Source: Nocardia higoensis (GTDB taxonomy: Bacteria > Actinomycetota > Actinomycetes > Mycobacteriales > Mycobacteriaceae). Taken from it: 64,000 nt of DNA. The position numbers and the translations under genes are program-made. Positions 20,079-27,868 of this stretch are shown here, in pieces (positions within the stretch are counted from its first letter, which is position 1; each line of letters opens with the position of its first letter). The DNA is taken from the NCBI RefSeq assembly GCF_015477835.1, contig NZ_JADLQN010000001.1:2542001-2606000 (forward strand), read 5' to 3'. The notes beneath the pieces are model-generated. The model ran no database searches. It saw only the letters and a program-made list of their open reading frames with translations, and was not told where the DNA came from.

Positions 20079-20094
20079 TCGAACAGGTGTTCGC
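20079..20094. promoter_or_regulatory. SOS (LexA) box between fbiA and whiB2
   Basis: TCGAACAGGTGTTCGC contains the exact actinobacterial/Gram-positive LexA core GAAC-N4-GTTC with the preferred flanking T-C and G. It is 121 bp upstream of the whiB2 ATG and 209 bp upstream of the fbiA start. Binding by LexA is inferred from the motif. Confidence 0.65.
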
Positions 20095-20214
20095 ATCGGA
20101 TTGATGTGCTCGGGGATGTCCGCGGGACTACGTCGCGGGGTAGGGCCGTCGGTGTGCGTGTTGGTCCGACGGAAAGAAGCATTCTGCGCTAACACACAGT
20201 GAGGAGGCGGAGCG

Positions 20215-20589
20215 ATGACCGAAGACATGGTCGCGCGAACCGATTCCACAGCAGGCGCAGCACGTGGCGTCTGCGCTGACATCGGCCGCGAACACGATGG
20301 GGGTGAAGCGGTGTCGACTCCTCGGCTCAGCCTGGTGATCACAGGCTTTGACGAGATGTTCGAATCGATCGAAGAGCAGTGGCAGGAACGCGCGCTGTGC
20401 GCGCAAACGGATCCGGAGGCGTTCTTCCCGGAAAAGGGCGGCTCCACGCGCGAGGCGAAGCGGATCTGCATGGGTTGCGAGGTGCGCGACGAGTGCCTGG
20501 AATACGCACTCGCCCATGACGAGCGTTTCGGTATCTGGGGCGGGCTCTCCGAGCGGGAGCGCCGTCGCCTCAAGCGCGGCATCATCTGA
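20215..20589 (+). CDS. whiB2: WhiB-family transcriptional regulator WhiB2 (WhmD)
   Basis: Iron-sulphur-cluster transcription factor needed for septation in mycobacteria and streptomycetes. The 124-residue protein has a variable 55-residue N-terminus, then the conserved core: ALCAQTDPEAFFP, CMGC and DEC providing four cysteine ligands, the glycine turn GIWGG, and the basic tail SERERRRLKRGII. It is longer than mycobacterial WhiB2 (about 89 residues) at the N-terminus; a later GTG near 20311 would shorten it. The chosen ATG has a strong GAGGAGG. Followed by a terminator, so transcribed alone. A LexA box lies in its upstream region. Confidence 0.95.
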   Translation: MTEDMVARTDSTAGAARGVCADIGREHDGGEAVSTPRLSLVITGFDEMFESIEEQWQERALCAQTDPEAFFPEKGGSTREAKRICMGCEVRDECLEYALAHDERFGIWGGLSERERRRLKRGII

Positions 20590-20601
20590 CGGGCTTCGAC
20601 T

Positions 20602-20632
20602 CGTACCGGCCCCCGTTCGCGGGGCCGGTACG
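20602..20632 (+). terminator. Hairpin terminator after whiB2
   Basis: A 12-bp perfect stem (20602-20613 with 20621-20632) and 7-nt loop CGTTCGC, 12 bp past the whiB2 stop. No U tract. Confidence 0.8.
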
Positions 20633-20675
20633 CGTTCCCCGGTCCCCGGTCCGCACCGCGTCCGGAGTCTTCGCC

Positions 20676-20681
20676 TAGATT
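20676..20681 (+). promoter_or_regulatory. -10 element for leaderless gene at 20689
   Basis: TAGATT, 7 nt before ATG 20689, with no ribosome-binding site between. Fits TANNNT leaderless promoters. Confidence 0.6.
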
Positions 20682-20688
20682 TTCTTTC

Positions 20689-21168
20689 ATGGCCCGCTCT
20701 CGCAATCGACGACCGCCGACCGCCCGGTCGGTCATCCGCCGCGGCCGCGGAGTGCGCGGTCCGATGCTTCCGCCGACCGTGCCCGCCTGGCGAACCAGGG
20801 GCCAGCAGTTCGACCGCCTGGTCCTCGAGGCCTTCGCCCCCATCGATTCGCGCTGGCACGACCGGCTCACCAAACTGGACATCGCTGTCGACGACGTGCC
20901 GAAAATCCGCCCGCTCCACCCTGATTCGGTCACCTGGCCGGACGAGGTGGTCGCCGACGGCCCGGTGCCGCTGTCGCGTCTGGTACCCGCGGGCGTGGAC
21001 CGGCACGGCGCCGCCACCCGCGCGCGCGTGGTGTTGTTCCGCAAACCGCTGGAATTGCGCGCGGGCGACCCGGACGATCTGGTCGATCTGCTGCGCGAGG
21101 TGCTCATCCAGCAGGTCGCGACTTACCTCGGTGTCGATCCCGATGTGATCGATCCGGACGCGCAATGA
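20689..21168 (+). CDS. Zincin-like metallopeptidase-family protein with degenerate active site (Rv3259-like)
   Basis: A 159-residue conserved actinobacterial protein located as mycobacterial Rv3259, between whiB2 and the phosphomannomutase block. It resembles the small single-domain zincin family (Pfam Zincin_1), with the expected strand-helix pattern and the segment LREVLIQQVATYLGVDPDVID at the position of the family's HExxH helix. The zinc ligands are missing: QQVAT replaces HEVxH. The protein is therefore probably not a peptidase and may act as a binding partner. The N-terminal 25 residues are strongly basic (RSRNRRPP, RRGRGVRG). Leaderless start. Confidence 0.8.
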   Translation: MARSRNRRPPTARSVIRRGRGVRGPMLPPTVPAWRTRGQQFDRLVLEAFAPIDSRWHDRLTKLDIAVDDVPKIRPLHPDSVTWPDEVVADGPVPLSRLVPAGVDRHGAATRARVVLFRKPLELRAGDPDDLVDLLREVLIQQVATYLGVDPDVIDPDAQ

Positions 21169-21299
21169 CGACCGGCGAAATAGTCCCCGTCGTGTGATGT
21201 GTCCCAATTCACGCCCCGGGAGTTCGCACGTTTGCGCCCACGATCGGGCAGGCGCGAAGTCGGCCAGCGTGTCTGTACACATCCCGGAGGCGGGCGCGA

Positions 21300-21305
21300 T
21301 ACCCT
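21300..21305 (+). promoter_or_regulatory. -10 element for leaderless DUF3499 gene
   Basis: TACCCT exactly 7 nt before GTG 21313; supports that start over earlier in-frame codons. Confidence 0.55.
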
Positions 21306-21312
21306 CGACGTC

Positions 21313-21699
21313 GTGATCCCCATGCGTCGTTGCTGCCGACCAGGCTGCAAGAACCCGGCCGTCGCGACGCTCACGTATGTCTATTCCGATTCCACCGCGG
21401 TGGTCGGCCCGCTGGCGACAGTGGCCGAACCGCATTCCTGGGATCTGTGTGAAACCCACGCATCCCGGATCACCGCGCCGAAGGGCTGGGAACTGGTCCG
21501 CCACGAGGGCAGTTTCTCCAGCAATACCGACGACGACGATCTGACCGCGCTGGCCGAGGCCGTGCGGGAGGCGGGACTGCGCAGGCGCCCCCCGGAGTCC
21601 GACCATCGCGGCTATCGCGAATACGCGCCGCCGCAGCAACGGGCCACCCGAACCGGACGCCGTGGCCACCTGCGCGTGCTGCCCGATCCGCCGAGCTGA
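21313..21699 (+). CDS. DUF3499 family protein (Rv3258-like)
   Basis: A 128-residue protein of unknown function found across actinobacteria beside phosphomannomutase. The N-terminal half carries the DUF3499 signature: MRRCCRPGCKNPAVATLTYVY, then TAVVGPLATVAEPHSWDLCETHASR and PKGWELVRHE. Four cysteines (CCRPGC and LCETH) with the histidine look like a small zinc-binding knot. The C-terminal half is charged and disordered. GTG 21313 is chosen because TACCCT stands 7 nt before it (leaderless). The stop codon lies inside the first unit of a 16-bp tandem repeat. Confidence 0.85.
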   Translation: MIPMRRCCRPGCKNPAVATLTYVYSDSTAVVGPLATVAEPHSWDLCETHASRITAPKGWELVRHEGSFSSNTDDDDLTALAEAVREAGLRRRPPESDHRGYREYAPPQQRATRTGRRGHLRVLPDPPS

Positions 21700-21795
21700 T
21701 CCGGCCCCGAGCTGATCCGGCCCCGAGCCGGTCTTCCCGCCGAGCCGATCTTTCCCCGAGCTGATCTTCCCGAGCTGATGTGTTCCCGAGCTGAC
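21691..21795 (+). repeat. 16-bp tandem minisatellite, seven units
   Basis: Seven units beginning CCGAGCTGAT or a close variant start at 21691, 21707, 21723, 21740, 21756, 21770 and 21786 (steps of 16, 16, 17, 16, 14, 16). The first overlaps the end of the DUF3499 gene, the rest fill the gap before the phosphomannomutase promoter. Outer units are more alike than the middle ones, as if old. Likely length-variable by slippage. Confidence 0.85.
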
Positions 21796-21856
21796 CTGCG
21801 CCGGTCCGGTGAATGCGCTCGGGTGGGCAGTCGCGCCGGCGCAACAAGGCGCCCAC

Positions 21857-21862
21857 TAGGGT
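21857..21862 (+). promoter_or_regulatory. -10 element for leaderless phosphomannomutase gene
   Basis: TAGGGT, 7 nt before ATG 21870 (GTGGGGC between). The GGGG could also be a weak ribosome-binding site. Confidence 0.55.
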
Positions 21863-21869
21863 GTGGGGC

Positions 21870-23246
21870 ATGACAGTGGCCCGCTCTGCCGAGTCCGTTA
21901 ATGCGGTGATCAAGGCATACGACGTGCGTGGTGTGGTCGGTGACCAGATCGACGCCCGCTTCACCCGGGACGTGGGAGCGTCCTTCGCCCGACTGATGCG
22001 CGCCGAGGGCGCGACCCGGGTGGTCATCGGACACGACATGCGCGAGTCCTCCCCGGAACTCGCCGACGCCTTCGCCGCGGGCGTCACCGCGCAGGGTCTC
22101 GACGTCACCCATATCGGCCTGGCCTCCACCGACGAGTTGTACTTCGCTTCCGGCCGATTCGGCTGCCCGGGCGCGATGTTCACCGCCAGCCACAACCCCG
22201 CCCGCTACAACGGCATCAAGCTGTGCCGAGCCAACGCGCTCCCGGTCGGCCAGGACACCGGCCTGGCGACCATCAAGGACGAACTCGTCGCGGGCGTCCC
22301 TGAGTACGACGGCGAGCCGGGCGGCATCGACACCGTCGATCTGCTCGACGACTACGCCGAGTTCCTGCGCGAGCTGGTGCGGCTGTCGGCCGAACGCCCG
22401 CTGACCATCGCGGTGGACGCCGGCAACGGCATGGGCGGGCACACCGTCCCCGCTGTGCTCGGCGCACTCGAGCACGTGAAGATCGTTCCGCTGTTCTTCG
22501 AACTCGACGGCACCTTCCCCAATCACGAGGCCAACCCGCTGGACCCGAAGAACCTGGTCGATCTGCAGCACCTCGTACGCGAGTCCGGCGCCGACATCGG
22601 CCTGGCCTTCGACGGCGACGCCGACCGCTGCTTCGTGGTGGACGAGAAGGGCGACCCGGTCTCCCCCTCGGCGATCACCGCGCTGGTCGCCGAGCGCGAA
22701 CTCGCCAAGGAGCCGGGGGCGGCGATCATCCACAACCTGATCACCTCGAAGGCCGTTGCGGAACTGGTGCGCTCGCTGGGCGGCACCCCGGTGCGCACCC
22801 GGGTGGGCCACTCCTTCATCAAGCAGCAGATGGCCGCCACCGGCGCGGTATTCGGCGGCGAGCACTCGGCGCACTACTACTTCCGCGACTTCTGGGGCGC
22901 CGACTCCGGCATGCTGGCCGCACTGCACGTGCTGGCCGCCCTCGGCGAAACCGATCGGCCGGTCTCGGAGCTGATGTCGTCCTACACCACCTACGCCGCA
23001 TCCGGCGAGATCAACTCCACCGTGGACGACGCCGCGGCCCGCACCGCCGCGGTGCTGGACGCCTTCGCCGATCGCGCCAGGTCGGTGGACCGGCTCGACG
23101 GAGTCACCGTGCAACTGGCCGACGACGCCTGGTTCAATCTGCGCGCCTCCAACACCGAGCCGCTGTTGCGGCTCAATGTGGAAGCCCGATCGACCGAAGA
23201 AGTAGACGCACTCGTGACCGAGATCCTGAGCGTCGTTCGGTCCTGA
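21870..23246 (+). CDS. manB: Phosphomannomutase/phosphoglucomutase (ManB)
   Basis: Interconverts mannose-6-phosphate and mannose-1-phosphate, feeding GDP-mannose for lipoarabinomannan, PIMs and glycoproteins. The 458-residue alpha-D-phosphohexomutase has all active-site loops: the phosphoserine loop TASHNPARYNG, the metal loop DGDADRC, the sugar-specificity loop GEHSAHYYF, and the phosphate-binding loop RASNTEPLLR. It starts a three-gene run (this gene, TobH-like, manA) with the guanylyltransferase nearby, so the whole mannose-activation route is in one neighbourhood. Confidence 0.95.
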   Translation: MTVARSAESVNAVIKAYDVRGVVGDQIDARFTRDVGASFARLMRAEGATRVVIGHDMRESSPELADAFAAGVTAQGLDVTHIGLASTDELYFASGRFGCPGAMFTASHNPARYNGIKLCRANALPVGQDTGLATIKDELVAGVPEYDGEPGGIDTVDLLDDYAEFLRELVRLSAERPLTIAVDAGNGMGGHTVPAVLGALEHVKIVPLFFELDGTFPNHEANPLDPKNLVDLQHLVRESGADIGLAFDGDADRCFVVDEKGDPVSPSAITALVAERELAKEPGAAIIHNLITSKAVAELVRSLGGTPVRTRVGHSFIKQQMAATGAVFGGEHSAHYYFRDFWGADSGMLAALHVLAALGETDRPVSELMSSYTTYAASGEINSTVDDAAARTAAVLDAFADRARSVDRLDGVTVQLADDAWFNLRASNTEPLLRLNVEARSTEEVDALVTEILSVVRS

Positions 23247-23341
23247 CTGCGATAGTGGAATAACAGACGTTGGATTTCGCCCGACCAGGGCTCGGTGTGA
23301 ACGATCCGGACACAGCGCGACGAGGGGAGGTGAGAGGCCGG

Positions 23342-24577
23342 ATGATCGCTGGAACACCGGTACTCGACCTCGACGATGCCGATTCACTCGAAGCGGCCGA
23401 CAGCGGCGGCGCACTCCGGTCGGCCGCCTCGGGCGGCGCGCTGGTGCGCGCCACCGCGGCGGCGGTCGGAGAGGATGTGCTCGCCCGCCTGAGCGGTCTG
23501 CAGCCACGCAGCGTGGTATTCGTGTGCGGCGCGGGCCGCGCCGCACGTGCGGCCGGACTGCTGATCGCCGCACTGGGCGAGCGGGCGGGATTGCCGATCG
23601 TGCTCACCTCCGGTCTGCCGCCGTGGGTCGGTCCGCTGGACGTGGTGCTCGTGACGGGCGACGACGCCGGGGATCCCCGGCTGATCGAAGCGGTGGACCG
23701 CGGCCTGCGCCGCGGCGCCGAAGTCGTCGTCGCCGCGCCGGACGAGGGGCCGTTGCGGATGGCCGCGGCGGGCCGGGCGTTGATGCTGCCTCCGCGCGTT
23801 CCCGTGCTCGATCACAATCGCCTGTTGCGCTACCTGGCGGTGGGTGTCGCGGTGCTGCGCCTGGTCGACTCCTCCCGCAGCGGCCCGGTGACGCCGGAGC
23901 TGACCGCGCTGGCCGATGTCCTCGATGCCGAGGCGTTGCGCGCGTCTCCGCAGATCGAGGTCTTCCGCAATCCGGCCAAGACGCTGGCCGCGCGCATGCA
24001 ACAGCACGGCGTGGTGTTCGCGGGCGACTCCCCCGCCACCACGGCGCTGGCCGAGCACGCCGCGGAGGTGCTGTTGCAGGCGGCGGGGCGGGTGTCGAGC
24101 GCGGCGAGCCTCGCCGAGGTCGTGGCCGCGCAGCCGCGGATCGTGGCGGCGGCCGGACAGGCCGCGCCCGGCTTCGATCCGATGTTCCACGACGAGGAAC
24201 TCGACGGTCCCGCACCGGTCGAGCGAGTGCGGGTGCTGGTGCTGAGCACCGACCGCGACGAGTCCGCGGCCCGGCGCAGGATCGCGGTGTTCGGCACCGG
24301 CGGCCTCGTCGACGCCGACCTGGTGAACGCCGACATCGATCTGCTGCGATCCTCGCTGACCGACCCCGCCGCACCCGCCGCGAACGCCGGTGACGGCGCG
24401 CAGGCCACCAGCGGCGACGAGGTGGAGCAACTGGCCGTGCTCGCCCTCCGCATCGAGATGGCCGCCGCCTACTTGCGTCTGATCAACGGGCAGCAGCCGC
24501 AGGCTGTGGGCCGCGCGGAATACGCGGGTGGGGACGACTTCGACCCCACCGACCGGTACGACGGGGGACGCTTCTAG
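23342..24577 (+). CDS. TobH-like SIS-domain protein (Rv3256c-like)
   Basis: A 411-residue cytosolic protein always found between manB and manA in mycobacteria and relatives. The fold looks like duplicated SIS (sugar isomerase) halves: VVFVCGAGRAARAAGLLIAAL near residue 58 and VVFAGDSPATTALAEHAAEVLL near 220, each a small Rossmann-like unit, as in phosphoglucose isomerase relatives. No catalytic residues are recognisable, so a regulatory sugar-phosphate-binding role is plausible. I choose ATG 23342 (GAGAGG 4 nt upstream); TTG 23270 and GTG 23330 are alternatives. Its stop overlaps the manA start by one base. Confidence 0.82.
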   Translation: MIAGTPVLDLDDADSLEAADSGGALRSAASGGALVRATAAAVGEDVLARLSGLQPRSVVFVCGAGRAARAAGLLIAALGERAGLPIVLTSGLPPWVGPLDVVLVTGDDAGDPRLIEAVDRGLRRGAEVVVAAPDEGPLRMAAAGRALMLPPRVPVLDHNRLLRYLAVGVAVLRLVDSSRSGPVTPELTALADVLDAEALRASPQIEVFRNPAKTLAARMQQHGVVFAGDSPATTALAEHAAEVLLQAAGRVSSAASLAEVVAAQPRIVAAAGQAAPGFDPMFHDEELDGPAPVERVRVLVLSTDRDESAARRRIAVFGTGGLVDADLVNADIDLLRSSLTDPAAPAANAGDGAQATSGDEVEQLAVLALRIEMAAAYLRLINGQQPQAVGRAEYAGGDDFDPTDRYDGGRF

Positions 24578-25824
24578 TGCACGAACTCGTTGGTGCGCTG
24601 CGTTCCTATGCATGGGGCTCACGCACCGCCCTAGCCGAACTGTGCGGCCGGCCGGTGCCCTCCGCCCATCCCGAGGCCGAGCTGTGGTTCGGCGCACACC
24701 CGGCCGATCCCGCCTACGTCACCCTCGCCGAGGGCACCACCAAGTCGCTGTTGGATCTCGTCGCGGCCGATCCCGAGCGCGAACTCGGTGCGGCGGCCGA
24801 GCAGTTCGGCGACAAGCTGCCGTTCCTGTTGAAAATCCTGGCAGCCGAGGAGCCGCTGTCGTTGCAGGCGCATCCGTCCGCCGAGCAGGCGCGCGCCGGG
24901 TTCGACCGGGAGAACCGCGACGGGGTGCCGCTGGACTCGCCGATGCGCAACTACCGCGACGACAACCACAAGCCGGAACTGGTCGTCGCGCTGGGCCGCT
25001 TCGAGGCGCTGGCCGGTTTCCGGGAACCGCTGCGCACGGTCGAACTCTTCCGGGCGCTCGCGGTGCCCCAGCTGGAGCCCTACACCGAGATGCTCGCCTC
25101 GCAGCCGGATTCCCAGGGGCTGCGGGCGCTGTTCACCACCTGGATCACCCTGCCGCACCGGGTGCTCGACACCTTGCTGCCCGCCGTGCTGGACGGCTGC
25201 GTGCGGTATCTGTCGGCGCGCGGCATGCGCCGTTTCACCCCCGAGGCGCGCACCACCCTGGAACTGGCCGAGAACTACCCCGGTGACGCGGGCGTGCTGG
25301 CCGCCCTGCTGCTCAACCGCCTCACCCTGCAACCCGGTCAGGCGCTGTTCCTCGACGCGGGCAGCCTGCACGCCTACCTGCACGGCGTCGGCGTCGAGCT
25401 GATGGCCAACTCCGACAATGTGCTGCGCGGCGGCCTCACGCCCAAACACGTCGACGTCCCCGAACTGCTGCGCGTGCTGGACTTCGAGCCCCTCGATCTG
25501 CCGATCGTGCTCCCCGAGCCCGCGGGCGACGGCTCGGTCCGCTACAGCACCCCCGCACCGGAGTTCGCGCTGCGCCGGTTCGACCTCACCGAGGGCTCCG
25601 GCCAGGTCCCGCTGACCGACGCGGGCCCGGGCATCGTGTTGTGCACCTCGGGCACCGCCCGGCTGCTCCACGGCGACGACGAGCTGATCGTGGCGCGCGG
25701 GTCGGCCGCGTGGATCTCCGCCGCGGACACCGGAGTCCGCGCACAGGCGGTCGATGGTCCCGCTCAGCTGTTCTGCGCGTGCGTCGGCGACGGCGACGGC
25801 GCGTGCGTCGGCGACGGCAGCTGA
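24577..25824 (+). CDS. manA: Mannose-6-phosphate isomerase
   Basis: Type I zinc-dependent isomerase converting fructose-6-phosphate to mannose-6-phosphate, first step towards GDP-mannose. The 415-residue cupin protein has the zinc and active-site motifs SLQAHPSAEQA, DDNHKPELVVAL and ALFLDAGSLHAYLHGVGVELMANSDNVLRGGLTPKH. GTG start overlaps the previous stop. The last 16 residues (CACVGDGDGACVGDGS) come from an 18-bp direct duplication and are not part of the fold; they add three cysteines to the C-terminus. Confidence 0.95.
   Translation: MHELVGALRSYAWGSRTALAELCGRPVPSAHPEAELWFGAHPADPAYVTLAEGTTKSLLDLVAADPERELGAAAEQFGDKLPFLLKILAAEEPLSLQAHPSAEQARAGFDRENRDGVPLDSPMRNYRDDNHKPELVVALGRFEALAGFREPLRTVELFRALAVPQLEPYTEMLASQPDSQGLRALFTTWITLPHRVLDTLLPAVLDGCVRYLSARGMRRFTPEARTTLELAENYPGDAGVLAALLLNRLTLQPGQALFLDAGSLHAYLHGVGVELMANSDNVLRGGLTPKHVDVPELLRVLDFEPLDLPIVLPEPAGDGSVRYSTPAPEFALRRFDLTEGSGQVPLTDAGPGIVLCTSGTARLLHGDDELIVARGSAAWISAADTGVRAQAVDGPAQLFCACVGDGDGACVGDGS
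25777..25818 (+). repeat. 18-bp direct duplication at the 3' end of manA
   Basis: GCGTGCGTCGGCGACGGC occurs at 25777-25794 and again at 25801-25818 with GACGGC between. In frame, it repeats ACVGDG at the very C-terminus. Typical of recent slippage. Confidence 0.85.
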
Positions 25825-26069
25825 CACGCCGCTTCGCGGGTACGGGCGGCGGTGCCGGACCTATGACACGCCACGGCCGGCCACCGACCAGCTCGGTGAT
25901 CGCGATGCCTGTCGCTCACCCCACCACGCTGTCCACGACGGCGAGCACCGGCAGGGTCAGGGCATCGTGTTCCGGCGTCCCCGGCAACGCCTCCGGAATC
26001 CACGCCTGTCGGCCCGTGCTGCATGTCCACAGCGGTCATCGGCTCCTCTGATCCGACGCGGGCGCGATG

Positions 26070-27539
26070 TCACCCGCGCGCCGGAACCACCGAGCGCAGC
26101 AGCGACGGCGGGTCGGTGGTGACGCCGAATTCGCGGCGCAGGGCGTGGCGGGCGGCGTTGAGTCCGCACATGCCGTGGACGCCGCCGCCGGGCGGGGTGG
26201 ACGACGAGCACAGGTAGACGCCGGGCAGCGGAGTGGCGTACGGGTTCCATCGGGGGGCGGGGCGCATCAGCATCTGTTTGACGGTCATGGCGCCCGCGGA
26301 GATGTCGCCGCCGATGTAGTTGGCGTTGTAGCTGGGCATTTCGACGGCCGTGCGGGTGTTGTGCGCGAGGATCAGGTCACCGAAGCCGGGCGCGAAGCGT
26401 TCCACCTGGGCGATGACCTGATCGGTGATGTCGCGCTGCGAGCCGTTCGGGACGTGGGCGTAGGTGTAGAAGGCGTGATGCCCGGCCGGGGCGCGGGAAT
26501 CGTCCACCACGCCCTGCTGGATCGCCAGCACGTAGGGGCGTTCGGCATGCCTGCCCGACGCCACCGCGCCTTCGGCGGCCATGGCCTCCGCCCGGCTGCC
26601 GACCAGGTGCAGCGTGCCCGCCTTCGCACAGTCCCGCGCCGCCCACGGCACCGGACCCGACAGGGCGAAGTCGACCTTGCACGCTGCGTTCCCGTACCGG
26701 AAGTTTCCGAGCTGCCGAGCGTATCGGCTCGGGAGCCGATCTCCGGCCAGCCGGACCAGTTCGGCGGGCGAGGTGTCGAGCAGCACGGCCTTCGCCGCAC
26801 TCACCTCCGCGAGAGAATCCACCCGGTGCCCGGTGTGCACGCGACCGCCGAGCCGCACGAGTTCCCCGATCAGCGCGTCGACGATGGCCTGGCTGCCGCC
26901 ACGCGGTATCACCCACCCGTCCACGTGCGCGAGCGTGCCGAGCAGCAGCGCGGCTCCGACGGCGGACACCGCCCGCGGCGAAGTGATGGCGTGCGCGGCC
27001 ACCCCGCTGAACAGCGCGGGCGCGATATCCGCCGAGAAGCGCGAATTCCACAGCGGAGACCCCTGTTCCAGCATCCGCAACCCGAACCGGAGCGCGGTGG
27101 GCAGGTCCGGGGGCAGTCGACGCAGGTCCGACATCGCCACGCCGACGACGCCCTCCCACTCGCGCACCAGCGGCCCGAACAGCGACCGCCAGGCCGCGCC
27201 ATCCGGACCCAGCCCCTCCACGGTGCGCTCGAGATCGACCCAGGCGACGCCGGCCCGCCTTCCGTCGAGCGGATGCGCATAGGACGCCTCCGGCCGCAGC
27301 AACTCCACTCCGTGCGCGACGAGGTCGAAGGCACGGAAGAACGGCGAGGCCACCGCCATCGGATGCGCCCCCGCGCAGACATCGTGCCGATACCCGGGCA
27401 GTGTCAGCTCAGCCGTCCGGCACCCGCCGCCCACTGTCTGCTCGGCCTCGAACACCTCGACCGACAAGCCCGCCGCCGCGAGCGTCACCGCCGCCGCGAG
27501 ACCGTTGGGACCGGACCCGACCACCGCCACATCAGCCAC
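26070..27539 (-). CDS. Phytoene-desaturase-like FAD-dependent oxidoreductase
   Basis: A 489-residue flavoprotein of the CrtI/phytoene dehydrogenase-related family. The N-terminal dinucleotide motif DVAVVGSGPNGLAAAVTLAAAG (about 3-24) is followed by a glutamate-ended beta-strand (VEVFEAE) and GGGCRTAEL. The C-terminal FAD-contact segment is LPGVYLCSSSTPPGGGVHGMCG. No carotenoid genes are nearby; related actinobacterial proteins have unknown substrates, so carotenoid chemistry is only one option. Minus strand, convergent with manA across 245 bp. Start ATG 27539. Confidence 0.85.
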   Translation of the reverse strand: MADVAVVGSGPNGLAAAVTLAAAGLSVEVFEAEQTVGGGCRTAELTLPGYRHDVCAGAHPMAVASPFFRAFDLVAHGVELLRPEASYAHPLDGRRAGVAWVDLERTVEGLGPDGAAWRSLFGPLVREWEGVVGVAMSDLRRLPPDLPTALRFGLRMLEQGSPLWNSRFSADIAPALFSGVAAHAITSPRAVSAVGAALLLGTLAHVDGWVIPRGGSQAIVDALIGELVRLGGRVHTGHRVDSLAEVSAAKAVLLDTSPAELVRLAGDRLPSRYARQLGNFRYGNAACKVDFALSGPVPWAARDCAKAGTLHLVGSRAEAMAAEGAVASGRHAERPYVLAIQQGVVDDSRAPAGHHAFYTYAHVPNGSQRDITDQVIAQVERFAPGFGDLILAHNTRTAVEMPSYNANYIGGDISAGAMTVKQMLMRPAPRWNPYATPLPGVYLCSSSTPPGGGVHGMCGLNAARHALRREFGVTTDPPSLLRSVVPARG

Positions 27540-27868
27540 GCCCCCACGCTAGGCGGTCGGGCACCTCCCGGCCACACCTCCGCGGCCTCGATTCAGTTCC
27601 GATGCCGTGGGTCAGCTCCGGCTGCCGTTCCCGCCGGAGCGACCGCCGACGGCGCCGTTCGGCAGGCGCAGCGCCGACTCCCGCCGCCATTGCGCCGCAG
27701 GCAGCTCCAGCGTCGATCCCGGAACTCGGGCACCAGGCGTGCGCGACACTGTCGTGCTGATGGTCCGGAGGACAGCCGATCCGGCCCGCGAGCCGCGGCG
27801 AACGCCTGCAACGCGGGGGGTCCATGGATCATTCACGGGCCCTCGCGTCTCGCCGCGTGCGGCGAGTG
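27540..27868. other. 329-bp gap without a convincing gene
   Basis: Holds the promoter side of the flavoprotein gene and the 3' flank of the guanylyltransferase gene. An 8-bp-stem hairpin (GCTCCGGC at 27615-27622 with 27633-27640) may be a terminator. One minus-strand frame (27612-27836, 74 codons, GTG start) is open, but it has ordinary background GC3 and no recognisable motif, so I do not call it. Confidence 0.6.

Larger units (their letters stand above)
19871..20214. promoter_or_regulatory. Divergent fbiA-whiB2 control region
   Basis: A 344-bp region with no convincing gene. It holds the fbiA -10, an inverted repeat GTTCGCGC/GCGCGAAC (20046-20053 and 20065-20072, 11-nt spacer), a perfect LexA-type box (20079-20094), and the whiB2 promoter and ribosome-binding site (GAGGAGG, about 10 nt before ATG 20215). 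The wide spacing suggests whiB2 has a long 5' leader. Confidence 0.7.

Noticed and set aside
27612-27836. A 74-codon minus-strand gene upstream of the flavoprotein
   Set aside because: Third-position GC equals background, there is no motif and no convincing ribosome-binding site.
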